Assembly: GCF_954871325.1 (NCBI RefSeq)
Contig: NC_088777.1
Span: 9,835,366 to 9,899,365, forward strand
Source of the DNA: Gordionus sp. m RMFG-2023
Lineage: Eukaryota; Nematomorpha; Gordioida; Chordodea; Parachordodidae
Length of the DNA stretch: 64,000 bases
Reading direction: 5' to 3'
The translations under genes and the position numbers were made by a program. This document shows positions 13,587-25,737 of this stretch, in pieces. The notes under the pieces are model-generated. The model saw only the letters and a list, made by a program, of their open reading frames with translations, had not been told where the DNA came from and did not search any database. The stretch's first letter is position 1. Every line of letters starts with the position of its first letter.

Positions 13587-16500
13587 ATGGGCAGTGGTTT
13601 GTCCAACTGCAAAGACGGTGAAGCATTCACTTTAGATAATTATAATCAACATATATCGCTTAAATCTACGGAGGATTTCGTTTGTGCCACTAATAACTTA
13701 CACAATCACAACGAAATGAACAATAACTATAGTCATTTGACGAAAGATATGCCTTTTTATTCAGGTAATTATATAATAATTAATAATAATATAAAGATAG
13801 ATAGTATGAAGGAGGAAAGAAAAGGAAAAGAAGGGAAAGAAGGCTTGAAAACGTTTCTTTTCTCAGTGCAATATATTTTCAAAAGGCGACGTTTCTTGAG
13901 TATACCTAAAAAATCTTTTATCAGTTTCCCTTTATTTTAGTCGGAATTTGTTAGTAAGCGCGAAAATAGTGTACGCTTCCCATCGCGATATACTTGCTTA
14001 ATTTGCTGTGCAGAGCTATACCGCGCATACTATAAATTCCAGGATATTTTATAATAAAATAAGTTTAACATTTCAGGTAGGGTAAGAGTAAATCGACACT
14101 TTTAATATTTAATCGTTATCATTAAAGTTGACGATAACAATGCTTATACGACCTGTCCGCTGGTCAAGCGGACTGGTTATCCTGTATTAAAAAAAAGAAT
14201 AATGTTGTTAAAGTTAACTAGTTAAATTTTTGCGAAAAGAATAACTGTTATATTGCTTGGGATGTGACAACAAAAGTAACAAGTTACACTAAGTTTTTTA
14301 AAAAAAATATGATATATATCCCATTTTACTTTCTATATATTAGATACCTGCAGAGGTACCACACGACCCGGCCCCGATTTAAAAGGAATATTTATTATTT
14401 TTTAAATTTTATAGATAATAATAACTATTTAAAATATTTGATCTTAAAATACTATCCGGTTACCCGGGCCGGGCCTGAAGGTCTCTGCTATATATAATGA
14501 TTTCTCAAATTAAAAATTACTGTTTATAGCAGAAAGAGTTTGCTTAGCCTGGGCAAGCTTTTGGAGAAAAACAAAAAATTTAAACATGAATTTTGGAAAT
14601 AGTTTATTGAATAAATTCCGAGTTTTATAAATAATTCATAACTTTCAATATAACTTACATTTGAAATGTGGCTGTAACTTGTTACTTTTTAAGGATATAA
14701 AAGTAACTTTTAACAATATTAATAGAAATGTGGGCATAAATATTCCCACTAGAAAAATATTTTCAATGGTAAATATAAGAGTTTTTAAAATACATGTTTT
14801 ACTTATTTTTGTAAAATTTTGAGTTTTTTTCGGTTCTCATCGCTTGACATTTTTGTGAAGGCCATCACCATTTGGACAATATTGCATTGCTTGGTTATTA
14901 CATCCATAGATAAAGCCCAGCAACTCAAATATTTTTTTGAGCTAAGCCCCCCCCCCTTCCACAAAATATTATCTAAAGTTCCACGAGGACTCGAATTTAA
15001 TAATTTAAAAAATAGATAAAAATTAAATGCATTGCTAATAATTTATTTTGTAAACATTGTAGTATATAATATAATAATCGTGAGTGCAAAAAATCTATAA
15101 CCTTTTGTTTAGGATCCTTTTTTTGGTATTAATTATAAATTTATATTTTAATCTCGTTAATTATTTATTATTGTGATTCAACAAATTAAATGAGCATCGA
15201 GTTTAAATTCAAAGATGATATCATCCAGCCTAAGTAAATCAATATATTTTTTTTAGTATATTTTTCATGTTTTGATTTTTTTTTAAATTGGTGTTTGTTG
15301 TTACACGGCTCCTTAACTTGATATTTTATCCAGAAATATTTAACCCAAGCCTGAAGATTTTGCTGGCCACAAAGATTTTGGCACCTATGAACGAAATCTC
15401 AAAGGGTTCTAGGCAATATTTTTCTGAAATATTGAGTTAACCGTTTTTTAAAAATCGGATCTCGAGCCATTTAGCAACTCTACATTGAGTGTTTGTTCTG
15501 TTTGTTCAACACTTCAAGGTATCACATTAAAACCATTTCCCCTAATAAAAAAGGAATAAACACTTTATTACATTATTAATATACACACTTACCTATATTA
15601 CATTATAACTACGTATAGTTAAGCCATTTGCAATTATATTTACAAGTTAGCGTTATTAGACCACCCATTGATTTTTTAAACGCGGCCCGATTGAGATTTT
15701 AGCCAAAATAATTTTATGACAGCCGGGAAATTTTGCTCACAGATGTCAGAAAGGTTTGGAAATAATATTATTTTTTCTTAAATCTTAATAGGGCCATTTT
15801 TAAAAATCTACCCGAATCTGGCCGTTGAAACAACAATTAATAGAGGTATTAAATTTCGAAAAATTGAAAAATATTTATACACGAAAAATTAATTATACAG
15901 TATATTACTCTCTCCCCCCCCCCCTGACCTCTCTATTTAAGATCTTATAAAACTTTCATCGAGTTTATATATAATATAACCTTTTTTTCTCCTTCTGTTT
16001 CCTTTCTCTTAAAATATTTTATTACCATTCTATTAAAATACAAAATCCATTATTGATTTTTAATATTAAAAGAAAAATAGAAAAATATTTTAAAAAAATA
16101 TATAAAATATGCTTCTTTTTTTCAAAAAATCAGTGTATTTATTTGAAGGGGTTTTTTTTATCCAATGTCATTTTTTTTTAGTAATAGATATTTATATCAT
16201 TTCGATTCCTACATTATATGTATAAAAAATGAATTTTTATCTCAAATCATCTTGTAATAATAATTGAATTGTAATAAGATCCCAAATTATTATATTTTTT
16301 GAACCATACATATTTTGAAATAATGGAGTGTTTGGATAAAATTTGAATTTAAAAACAATCTAGTTAGGAATTGGAACAAAATTTATTTTTAAATATCAAT
16401 CAAATTCTAATCTAAATTAAACAACTATTAAAATTTTAAAACTATATGAAATGTAAGAAATAAATATGAAATTTACCCGAATCAAACGAGGTGTATTTTT

Positions 16501-19500
16501 AAATTGTAGGTTTGGTTAATGATTACAGTTAGAATCCGAAAAGTAATTTAGGACAAAAGCTCACTGAACTGAGTTCACAGCTCAGGGTTCGATTCGAAAC
16601 CTTGAATCAAAACTAATCTCACGTTTGATTGCTAAAATTGAATATAATTCTTTATCATCAGTCAAGGGAAAATATAATGAAGATACAATAAGATTCGTTT
16701 ATAGAACTTTTGCTATTTGAATAACCAACCACGCTTACGCGTTTTCTCTTCTTATATTCTCATATTTATGTCTTTTTATTTTTAAAATACAAAACAAATT
16801 AGCTGCCGACAACAAGAGAGTTAAATCACTTCCAGAGCATAGGGTTAGGATCAAACGACCCGATAAGGAGAGTGTTGATATAGTCGTCCGTTCCTTTTCA
16901 ATGGGAATCGATCCCGGGCCCATTCAAGTCGATGAATCATCTGACTCTATTTTCCGCTTCAAAACCCCATATTTTAGGTTTTTCTTAAAAAATGGATTAT
17001 TATATTCGTTATCTTATCTACATTATAACTCTTTATTACAAATTATTACCAAAATATAAATGATAATAATGTATATGTCCGAAAACGAAATGTCCCGTTA
17101 ACTAGAGAGTGGGAAAAGTATACCCTAATTTTGGTCTCGTCCGGTCTCAGTTTGTTTGAAAAACAGTCCGTCATTCGTAACGCGTCTGATAGACATTCTA
17201 CAAAAACAAGACTGAAAACCAGATTTATTCATTATTATATTAAATACGCAAATTCTATTATAATTTTAGAATTATGTTACTCTTAATGAATATGGAAAAT
17301 TAGGTAAATTAATTATTGACTATTATCACCGAATTATCATTAGCGAATTTCAAAATGTCCCAAGATCCGGGTAGGACAAATTTTTTTGGAAAAATATCAC
17401 GTGTTTGAAAAAGGACACTATATTTGCAAAACGCTTTCTGTCCTAAAATTTATTTTACAAAAAATGTGTCCCAGAAACCGTCCTCTGTCCCAAAAAGACA
17501 GGGACCGGTTAAACTTGCCGGATGTAATGGGTATATTACATAAAAAGCGTTAACTTTATACCACCTCTAATACCTACATTTTGCATACTAATTGTTATAA
17601 ACGAAATATTTATTCTTGCATTACAATCATTTTAACTCATTACCTGTTTCGCTTTTCATGATTGGTTCCTTTTTTCCTATGCTTCCAAAAAAAAAACATT
17701 TTAAAATTAACAATATTTTCACATTATGCTTAATTACTCATTTGAATAAAAGATTTTAATTAATATACAAATTACTTTATGCAAATGCAATTCTATTATG
17801 ATTGCGAAATTTTTATGGTTAATACAAACTTTTAGATCATGTTTTTCAATTACATTTATCAAATAAAGTAAGGTTTTGTAATGATCCCCTTGGAAACATC
17901 ATTTAAAACAATCCTTTTTGTAAGGAATATTGTATTTTCATTATAAATTATGCTTTCTTAATCAACCTACGCAAACTTAAAATCTAGGTTTTTATTTTTA
18001 TTTTCATTATTATAGGCTCATATGTCATAACAAAAGAAAATACGTTACAATTACTTATTTTATATTATTTGGCTTTATCCTTAATATTACCTTGCAAGGT
18101 TAATTCAAATATAACTCTTACATTGACAATTTTCTTTATTTGAGCATTTTGCGAAATAAATATTTGTAACGTAATTTCATTTTTTCATAATTTTATTTAT
18201 TTATTTTACGTTGGGGAAATCAAGTTGAAATGAGTTCCATTTAGCAATATATGATATATTTGATCCAAATTTTTTTGATAAAAAAAACGATTTTTTTATA
18301 AACTAATGTAAATTTTTGGCATCGAATCGAAATTGTATTTTAATAGTTACTTATAATTTATAAAACTCCATTAAGTTTACAAAAATTTTTAATTTTCTCA
18401 TTTAAGTAAGTTTGAATAATAATGCCTAATAGTGGGGTAATAGCGTTGAACGTTATTGATTTTTTTTATAGGTATTTAGTAAAATATTGGATAGACTCGT
18501 AAAAATATCGTTCATTTCTGTGGCCTAGAGTAGTTATAGCTATATGATGGCTATCGTCATCTATCATTAGCCTCCTATTATGGAAAATTACATATTATGA
18601 ATGAGTGTAAATAAAAATAAAAGCGAAGGCGGTGTCAAATTTAAATATTTTATACTTGGCTCTTGATCCTAGTTACAGATAGATTTATGTTTATTTTGGA
18701 TGGTGGATATAAAATTAATTTTTTAATAATTAATAAAAAGGTATTTTCAATATCCCAATGTCAATATAGAAAAGATAATGGCTTACTAAAAAAAATCGAT
18801 TTTTGAGTAAAAATATCTGCTAGCTTTGTTCGACCTGACTGCAAAATAATTTTTACTGGTCATGCCTTAATTTCGCGTATCTTTTTAAGCTTAGAATTAG
18901 ATAAAAACCTTTTCCTTCATAATAAATTATTACGGGCGGGGGCAAACCACGTACAGAAATAATTCGGACCCGTGCGATAAACCTCTTCAAAAATTTCCAA
19001 GAATCTTAATTCTTATAACGAGCAAAAATCAGTAATAGTCTTTTTTTCTGGACTACATACCGTGGTCTAGCAAAGACGCTGCCAATTTTATTATTATTAT
19101 TAATTTCATGAGTAAGTTTTTAAATCATTTTTTCTGGTATATTTAATTATTTGTATCCTTTATGATTTGAAATATATTTTCTCTTTACGGTTCCTTCATC
19201 TCGAATTTGCATCCCAACTATCTAAGGGACTCCTATCTTTAAAAGAAAAAAATAATAAGCTGATATCAGAGTTGTTTGAGTAATAATAAAAACTTTAATT
19301 ATTATCTTAATCAATATTCGGTTATATACTCGTACAAATGTTAAATATTTATTTTGTAATTAGGGGTAAAGCAACTCTGGAAATTCCGCCCTTAGATTTT
19401 AAAGAAACGTGGATTTTTGGATGGATACAAGCGTGCTACGATCTAAAATTCGTTAATACATACGGAAAATATGGATAGTAAGTTATCATAATATATATTA

Positions 19501-22500
19501 AAAAAATTGATTCACATATTTAAAATAAATGAGGCTCTTCTTGAAGTTGATGGGTTCTAATTGTTTTAAAAAAAATTAGTCTTGGATTTCAATACCATCT
19601 CAAGGCAATTCTAACATATTTCTTCTCTGACATGGGCTTGTAGATTTAATCCAATATAGGATCCAAAACTTTAGCTATCAAATAAATAAATTTACAAATA
19701 TACTAATTGAAATTATATAGTTGGTAAATCATTATGAATACTTTTAAAAAAAAATTCTCAAGCGAGATTTTCTATATACGACATTTAAAATATTTTCTCT
19801 ATAAACGGCACATTCTCTATAATTGTTTTCTCTAAAAAAAAGTTCTTATATTATAGTTTATATATAATATAAAAGACGGTATTACCATCAAATTTAGTAA
19901 ACAAAACAGTTTAAATATATTATTTTCGAATATACTATAAATAATTCTTTAAAAAATAAATTAAATGCATTATATTATAATTCATTTTTTAGTATATAAA
20001 AATAAATTTATTAAGCCTAATAGGACCGGTAACAAACGCGTCATAAATTACAATGAAAACAGAATTATGATTTGAAAAGCAATTTATAAAATAATTTAAT
20101 TAATTTTAAATTTTATAATTAAAGTTGATTCCCTTTTTTATCTCTCTTCTAAAGCTTTTGTAATTTTATCATTTTTTTAGTGTTAATGCGGTTTCGTTTT
20201 ATAAACATGATTATTTGTCGCGAATGAATGTAATAAATTTCTAGCAATATAGTAAAAAAATTTTTTAATAACACATTAGTATTAATTAATTACTTAAGAG
20301 TTTTGGTAATAAAATTCTTTATTTTAGTCAAGGTTATAAAAAACAAATAAATCTCCTATATAAATAAAATATAAAAAAAAAAAATTTTTTTTTATAAAGC
20401 CTAATTGTTTTTCGCAAAGGATTCCAATTTCGTAAAAAGGTGAAGGATAATATTGATATGATATTACGTATTTATTATTTACCATTTCTACAATTTTAAT
20501 ATTACACATTATTTTATCGTGAGTATTTATTCACTTATATTTAAGCTCTCAATGGAGTATACCTGGTCTGAATGGCACGTTAGAAAAAGCTATATCCGAT
20601 TCGGACGGCAAAAAGTTCCCATGGTTAGCAACCTTTATAGAATTTATGTATAAATAAATATGAACGAATAAATGAAAGAATGAGTGAATAAATGAAAGAA
20701 TGAGTGAATAAATGAAAGAATGAGTGAATAAATGAAAGAATGAGTGAATAAATGAAAGAATGAGTGAATAAATGAAAGAATGAGTGAATAAATGAAAGAA
20801 TGAGTGAATAAATGAAAGAATGAGTGAATAAATGAAAGAATGAGTGAATAAATGAAAGAATGAGTGAATAAATGAAAGAATGAGTGAATAAATGAAAGAA
20901 TGAGTGAATAAATGAAAGAATGAGTGAATAAATGAAAGAATGAGTGAGTGAATGAATGATTGGAAGAATGAATGTGAATGTTTAAATAATAAATATACGA
21001 ATAAATGAAAACGAATCTTAATTTTTAATAGGTACGGAATTCGTTCGGACGAAGTTTTTGTTTTACCCTTCCCCACAACCAAAACTCACACTAAAGTTGT
21101 GTGCATGAGTGACAACTTTTACCCCCACGTTACGTGGGATTACCCCGGAGACAAATTCGAATCCGCTAAATTAACAAAAGTTTGCAGAGATCAGAGGTTC
21201 TACGTTTGGCTAGTTGGTAAATATTTTTTTTTAAATAATATGCTACATACAATTATATTTTTGATCTGATTTCCTTTGGTTCGTTCTGATCCATGTGAAA
21301 GATCTTAAGGCCTAAAATAAAATGGAATAAATTGTAATAGATTAAATTTCTATCATATTTTTTTTATTACGGTTTTTAGCAATGAACTCTACCCTGAGAC
21401 AAATATACGTTTTGAAAGCTGCCAAATGGAGAATGAAGGTTTGTTTTTTAGTTTACTTTGTAAAACCTCATAAATGTATAATACCATATCAATATTAACC
21501 ATTATTATTAATTAGAACCCTGTGTGGACAGGTTCGAACTTGGCAAAATTTTAAATTATTTTGTTTTATTTTAAAGTATTTATAAATATATATTTTCAAG
21601 AATTAACATACTTTTTTTCAATCACCTCTTAGGCTATGTCGTACTTTGTTTTATTTCTAAACAGTGGGTCTGTTCCTCTTAGGCTATGTCGTACTTTGTT
21701 TTATTTCTAAACAGTGGGTTTGTTTTCGCTAGCTATATAGCTTCCTCTGAAACAGCCTAAGGGTGTTCTAATTCAAAATCATTCATCCTGAACTAAACAG
21801 AAATAAGTTTCAAAAATGACACGAACCAGGATACTGCCTTAGAGAATTTTTTGTCCGCTTTCGTTAAAATATCCTACCTTTTTTTAAACAAATATATATT
21901 TAAAAAAATATTGGATCCGACTCTGAACTGTTTCTAAAATATAATTTCGGATTTGAATTGGATCCTTGGGGGAAAAAATATGCTGATCTGATTGGTCAGA
22001 CAAAAATAGGCTGCTGCGGGACTCTGTTGTTAATTCGAAACCCATTATAGCGAATACTATCTCTAATCTTATATGAACCCATTATTAGAATATTATTTTA
22101 AAAGGCGCTTTTAATTAGGAGATTGTCTAAGTGTAATTTTTTTGTAAATTTAAATATACTATTTGATTGATATATTTTTTTGATTTTTTTTTAAATACAA
22201 AGGTAACCGTCAAACTAGACCCCCTTATGCCTTTGGGAAATAGAACTATATCGGTCAGCGGCAAGCTAACGCCCCCACAAATATTTTTCGCCGACGAAAA
22301 AAATAACCTGACAAAATTTATACCCTTGCAAGTTCTATCTCCGCCTTCGGCAAACACTTGCCAGATATTAACCTGGGTCCCCAAAGGTTTGACCAAATTC
22401 CTCACTAATTAATTTTTTGCTTATTATATATGTTTGGGGCAATTGTTTTTTCCGGCAATGTGTTATTTTTTCAACTTTAAATCATTTTTTGAGCGCGTCT

Positions 22501-23468
22501 TTTAAAATTTAAAAATTTGATCTTACCGGAAATGTATTCCATCATGGTTGGAATACCTATGAATTTCAAAAAATTTTGCCATTAACTTAATATTTATTTG
22601 GTTTTTGCATAGAGCTTTTATACAAATTATAAATTACTCAAAGTTTAGCCGTAAAATTGTCTAAAATTCATACGATAGGTACTCTAATCATACTAAAATA
22701 CAATGGTAAAATTTTTAAATTTAAAAAAAACATGTTCAAAAAATGATTTAAAGTTGAAAAAATAACGGTTAATGGTAGATACTGCCTAAGGCAATATCTA
22801 TCAAATTGGTATTCTGTTTATTTTTCATTTGGATAGAAACTACCAAATTTATTTATACATGATTATCGGAAAGCGTGTGTGGCCTAGTCGTTAAGAATGT
22901 CACTTGCCAATTCGATAGTTTTAGGTTCGAATCCCAGTCAGGATCATGTTTTTTTCAGAAGCCAATTTGGTTGTTCACTCCTTGGAGGAGAGTCAGACTC
23001 GACCACGTGATTCTATTAATATATACTAAATAATAACTATCTCTTATTATATTTTATTAAATTTGGGTCGGTATTTAGCAAATTGGGTTGTTATTTAGAA
23101 AATTGCTATATGTTGACTTGGCAGTATCTATCATTAACCAAAAATAACACATTGCCGCTAACATAAAATACCAAATCAAATTTTTACATTTTAATCTATC
23201 TTTGAATCTTTTTGGTAATAATTTTTTTTAAATATTATACATGACTCCGAAACCACCCTTGTATTAAAAATCAAATTTACTATTATATAATAATCATGTA
23301 TAAATATTTATTGATAATAATATATATCCGGTTTAATTTTTAATGCCTGTCTTCTTTTTACATACAGGAAAAAATAACAAAGGAATAGTAGTTATTCCCG
23401 CTAAACGGCAACTGCATCACAACGAAAGAAAAGATTTGGAAGACAAAAAAGATGAAAAAAAATCATAG
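13587..23468 (+). CDS. FAM78: FAM78-family protein, seven exons, 296 aa
   Basis: FAM78 proteins are conserved in animals and have no assigned biochemical function. Exons: 13587-13764, 19372-19477, 20546-20623, 21032-21216, 21380-21438, 22203-22386 and 23368-23468. All junctions are GT/AG and phases join, totalling 891 nt with stop. Family landmarks in order: MGxxxS N-terminus (MGSGLS, compatible with N-myristoylation, inferred), 'KETWIFGWIQACYDLKFVNT' (exon 2), 'EKAISDSDGKKFPW' (exon 3), 'MSDNFYPHVTWDYP' and 'CRDQRFYVWLV' (exon 4), 'AMNST' and 'KAAKWRMK' (exon 5), 'VKLDPLMPLGNRTISVSGKL' and 'QILTWVPKG' (exon 6), then 'GIVVIPAK' and a lysine-rich tail (exon 7). Vertebrate members are about 260-285 aa, so the length fits. 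The exon 2 start was set at 19372, because only that acceptor keeps phase with exon 1. FAM78A versus FAM78B cannot be decided. Confidence 0.92.
14349..14491. mobile_element. Small GC-rich-ended MITE
   Basis: The left end 'gcagaggtaccacacgaccc' followed by 'ggccccg' pairs imperfectly with the right end 'cgggccgggcctgaaggtct' followed by 'ctgc'. The ends enclose about 90 bp of AT-rich DNA. No clear target duplication was found. The ends belong to the GGGCCGGGCC pattern seen elsewhere in the window. Confidence 0.5.
15293..15481. mobile_element. MULE-like MITE copy 1
   Basis: Begins 'gtttgttgttacacggctcc' and ends 'gagccatttagcaact'. The inside carries the family core: 'aagcctgaagattttgct', 'cgaaatctcaa' and an 'attgagttaaccgttttt' block. 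It has diverged from the cleaner copies at 52194 and 55907. It lies in FAM78 intron 1. Confidence 0.6.
15649..15838. mobile_element. MULE-like MITE copy 2
   Basis: Starts 'agcgttattagaccac' and ends 'ggccgttgaaacaacaat'. Inside it has a paired 'ttttagccaaaataat' and 'attttgctcacagatg' core. It is a diverged member of the family described at 55907, in FAM78 intron 1. Confidence 0.5.
16545..16640 (+). repeat. Possible tRNA-derived SINE remnant
   Basis: The sequence 'gggttcgattcgaaacc' resembles a tRNA B box, and 'aagctcactgaactgagttc' lies just upstream. A second B-box-like motif reads on the minus strand near 16900-16915. The A box is not convincing, so this is tentative. Confidence 0.25.
20661..20945. 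repeat. 20-bp minisatellite, 13-14 units
   Basis: The unit 'tgagtgaataaatgaaagaa' repeats 13 times without a visible difference from 20681 to 20940. One variant unit precedes it and a scrambled GAATG-rich tail follows. It lies in intron 3 of the FAM78-like gene, starting only about 37 nt after the exon 3 donor. The uniformity implies recent expansion, and length polymorphism is likely. Confidence 0.95.
21625..21724. repeat. Tandem duplication, 50-bp unit
   Basis: Two adjacent copies of a 50-bp unit starting 'cctcttaggctatgtcgtac' lie in FAM78 intron 5. They differ by about one base near the end, so this is a recent local duplication. Confidence 0.9.
22447..23155. mobile_element. Foldback/MITE-type element carrying a nested SINE
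   Basis: The ends are 'ccggcaatgtgttatttttt' and its near-complement 'aaaaataacacattgccgc'. Inside, 'caactttaaatcattttttg' at about 22472 is inverted at about 22738-22760. Likewise 'ggttaatggtagatactgcc' (about 22768) is inverted at about 23117-23137. A tRNA-type SINE (22871-23015) sits between the arms. It lies in FAM78 intron 6. The left part of a related copy occurs at 35607-35760. Confidence 0.65.
22871..23015 (+). repeat. tRNA-derived SINE
   Basis: A tRNA-like head 'gtgtgtggcctagtcgttaa' (A-box region) is followed 40 nt later by a clear B box 'ggttcgaatcccagtc'. A tRNA-unrelated body then ends near 'ctcgaccacgtgattct'. The copy at 52985-53166 shares the B-box region, the 'aagcca..' stretch and the 'actcgaccacgt' end, which supports a SINE family rather than a real tRNA gene. 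Confidence 0.7.
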
Positions 23469-23697
23469 CATAATATGACAAATGGCTGATAGTTCTGTGA
23501 TACAATATTCTTTAATATTTCCCCACTCATTTTAGTCCTATTTATTTATATATAAGATAATACAACTCACAAAAAACACATACACTTAATCGTGCAATAT
23601 ATACTTATAATTATTTTCAATATCAATTAATAATGAAGAAAAAATTGTGCAAATTATAATTATCAAATTTATATTTTTTTTACAAAAAAATGATATC

Positions 23698-23703
23698 AAT
23701 AAA
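23698..23703 (+). terminator. Candidate polyadenylation signal of the FAM78-like gene
   Basis: The hexamer AATAAA lies 230 nt after the FAM78-like stop codon, in AT-rich 3' sequence. It is a plausible cleavage signal, but the hexamer is common in DNA of this composition. Confidence 0.4.
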
Positions 23704-23744
23704 ACTCTTTAGTTCAAATTTTGAATATTTTCAGTCGTATCACG

Positions 23745-24085
23745 TCAATGATGCATTAGCACAAAATTTTTCACGAAATGTATTATTGCAAATGCATTAC
23801 CACGAATGTTGATTACCGCTAAAAGATGATTTAGCGAATGCATTATTGAGAATGTATTATCGGAATCTATACAGCGAATGCATTACCTCAGAAACATTAT
23901 TGCGAATGTATTACAGCGAATGCATTAGGGGAACGTATTACTGCGAAATTAATAATACAAATCCATTATAGGGAAATTAATATAAGGAATGCATTAAAAT
24001 GAATGTATTATCGCCAAGTCATTGTCGCGAATGCATCATCTTGAATGTATTATCGCGAAAGCATTATCGCTAATGCAATAATGTT
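23745..24085. repeat. Degenerate 12-14-bp repeat array (GAATGCATTA/TCGC)
   Basis: About 25 imperfect units of the type 'gcgaatgcattat' and 'gaatgtattatcgc' follow one another over about 340 bp, immediately downstream of the FAM78-like gene. Many units contain ATGCAT or ATGTAT cores. The units have diverged a great deal, so this is an old simple-sequence array. No function can be assigned. Confidence 0.8.
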
Positions 24086-24467
24086 TATTATTTGACAAAT
24101 GGTTAATATAAATAATTAAAGTTCCTTTACTGCTTATACATTTACTTTATAATAAGGAGTTCATATTTTAAATATTTCTGAAACTATAAATTTGTTAGAT
24201 TTTAGGAGTGCCCAGACCCATATTATTTTTTCAAATAAATTCTTTAAACTCTCTACTGCTATATTTTAACTCCGAGTTAAACCTTTTTCAAAAAAAGAGA
24301 CCTATCTTAATTGACGTTTTTAATTTGGTTTGCGTATTTATATATATACTTAATTTAATTAAATTATTAAAGTCGTGAATTTACTATAATTCTTTTTAAC
24401 TATAATTTAATTTGAAAATATTTTATGAATATTCCATGTTGATACAATTCAAAGAAATGTATATATA

Positions 24468-24840
24468 TACCGGGTGATTCAAACTAAAGTGTCGTTTTAA
24501 GATCACTATAACTCTAAAGCACGTCACCTGCTATTTGAAATTTCATTTTTTTTAAAAAAAATATATATGGAATTTAATATCCGTAAAAATTTGATTAGTT
24601 TTTTTAAGGAAATTAAAAAATAGTAGTATTTGACAAAAATAATAATTTAAGACCCTCGTTTATTTTCATTTATTCATAAATGGTCTATATGGGTTCCCAT
24701 TTGGTTTAGCCGGACTCTCGCAACGGGAATTCGCGACGAAGTATGTAAAAATACAGATATTAAGTATACTTTGCTGCCAATTTGTGCTAACCGTGAATGC
24801 AGGGTAATAGAAAACAAAGCATATTTTATTTCAAAATTGA
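24468..24840 (+). mobile_element. Possible mariner/Tc1-type element remnant
   Basis: Starts 'accgggtgattcaaactaaa', which resembles the terminal repeat of a mariner-type element. Less AT-rich sequence follows at about 24690-24780. No transposase motif could be read with confidence and no right end was found. Confidence 0.3.
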
Positions 24841-24887
24841 GTAAAAAGGCAAAGCCGCTCGTAGAATTTATTGAGAAAACCGGAGAT

Positions 24888-25085
24888 AGTGTTGTTGAAC
24901 GGCCTGATTTTTAAAAATGGCTAACCCAATATTTTAGCCAAAGATATTACACAAACCTGGAGAGTTTGTTCATATATGTATGTTAGAAAGATTTGGGCAT
25001 CTATTAGCGAAATCTCAAGGCTTGCGCAATATTAATTTTACTATAAAATTTATTTAAAATTGGCTAAATCGAGCTGCACAACGCT
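24888..25085. mobile_element. MULE-like MITE copy 3, with a paralogous empty site
   Basis: Starts 'agtgttgttgaacggcctga' and ends 'gagctgcacaacgct'. The flanks (24825-24887 and 25086-25170) resemble an uninterrupted stretch at about 35290-35440, which shares 'agtaaa.ag.ca', 'gtagaat.ta', 'gaaa', then 'gga.attcccatat.aaaatta'. That stretch looks like an empty paralogous target and supports the element borders. Confidence 0.65.
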
Positions 25086-25737
25086 ACAAGGAATTTCCCA
25101 TATATAAAATTATGTTTTTCTTAATTTAATTTTAAAATATTAAATATTTTTATTTTCAATTTAAGCGTATCGCCTCCGATGGTCATACATACCCAATACT
25201 TAATTTTTAATGATATACTCTTTTTCTCGTCAAACATAAAAAATCCAAGAATCACTTATCATAGCAATTCTTTTAAATGTAATATAATCAGCTCTTTCAA
25301 AATAATACATCTGTTGAAATATATAATTTAACCAAAATATACGTATAAAAAATATGTAAATGAAGTTGTAAATACAACACGCCCACCATTAATAGTTCAA
25401 ACGCCCTTATATTCATATAAAATATTATAACATAATAAATCTTTTTTAACGATTCATATGTTCATTTCATTTTGCTTCAGGATTTGTCAGCAATCCCATA
25501 AATATTCGGGCATTGACTGCTTCCCAGCGCCATTGTTTAAATATATAAGTAAATAATGTTAAGAACTGGGCTTAAAAGTGAGGCTATTTTGAACAAACAA
25601 AATTTTAATTACAACTCCCCCCCCCCCTTTTTTAATCAAGCCTAAAAGCTCATATTAAATGGAAAATGATGTCCTACTTTACTTACAATTGGTTCAATAC
25701 GCGATGCACTACTTCCACATAATATGGGCATTCTCAG

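Larger units (their letters stand above)
13765..19371 (+). other. Intron 1 of the FAM78-like gene (5.6 kb)
   Basis: Bounded by 'g|gtaatt' and 'taaag|caact'. It contains a short GC-rich inverted-repeat element (14349-14491), two copies of the window's MULE-like MITE (15293-15481 and 15649-15838), poly-C runs near 14950 and 15915, possible tRNA-promoter-like sequence near 16545-16620, and a remnant at about 17330-17525 resembling the 60.3-60.8-kb inverted-repeat element. No exon was recognised. Confidence 0.6.

Noticed and set aside
17083-17525. A complete inverted-repeat element like the one at 60338
   Set aside because: Only the right part resembles that family; the supposed left end does not pair with it.
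20549-21082. A 177-codon minus-strand frame rich in SFIHSFFHLFTH repeats
   Set aside because: It is the reverse reading of the 20-bp minisatellite plus FAM78 exons 3 and 4; 20 bp is not a multiple of three, so the 20-residue period is a repeat artefact.
22127-22405. A 92-codon minus-strand frame
   Set aside because: It is the shadow of FAM78 exon 6, which has clear homology on the plus strand.
22871-22945. Possible functional tRNA gene
   Set aside because: A and B boxes are present, but no cloverleaf with a paired acceptor stem is evident and a diverged relative with the same tail exists at 52985, so a SINE is more likely.
23745-24085. CRISPR-like array
   Set aside because: Units are short, degenerate and contiguous with no spacers, and the genome is an animal's.
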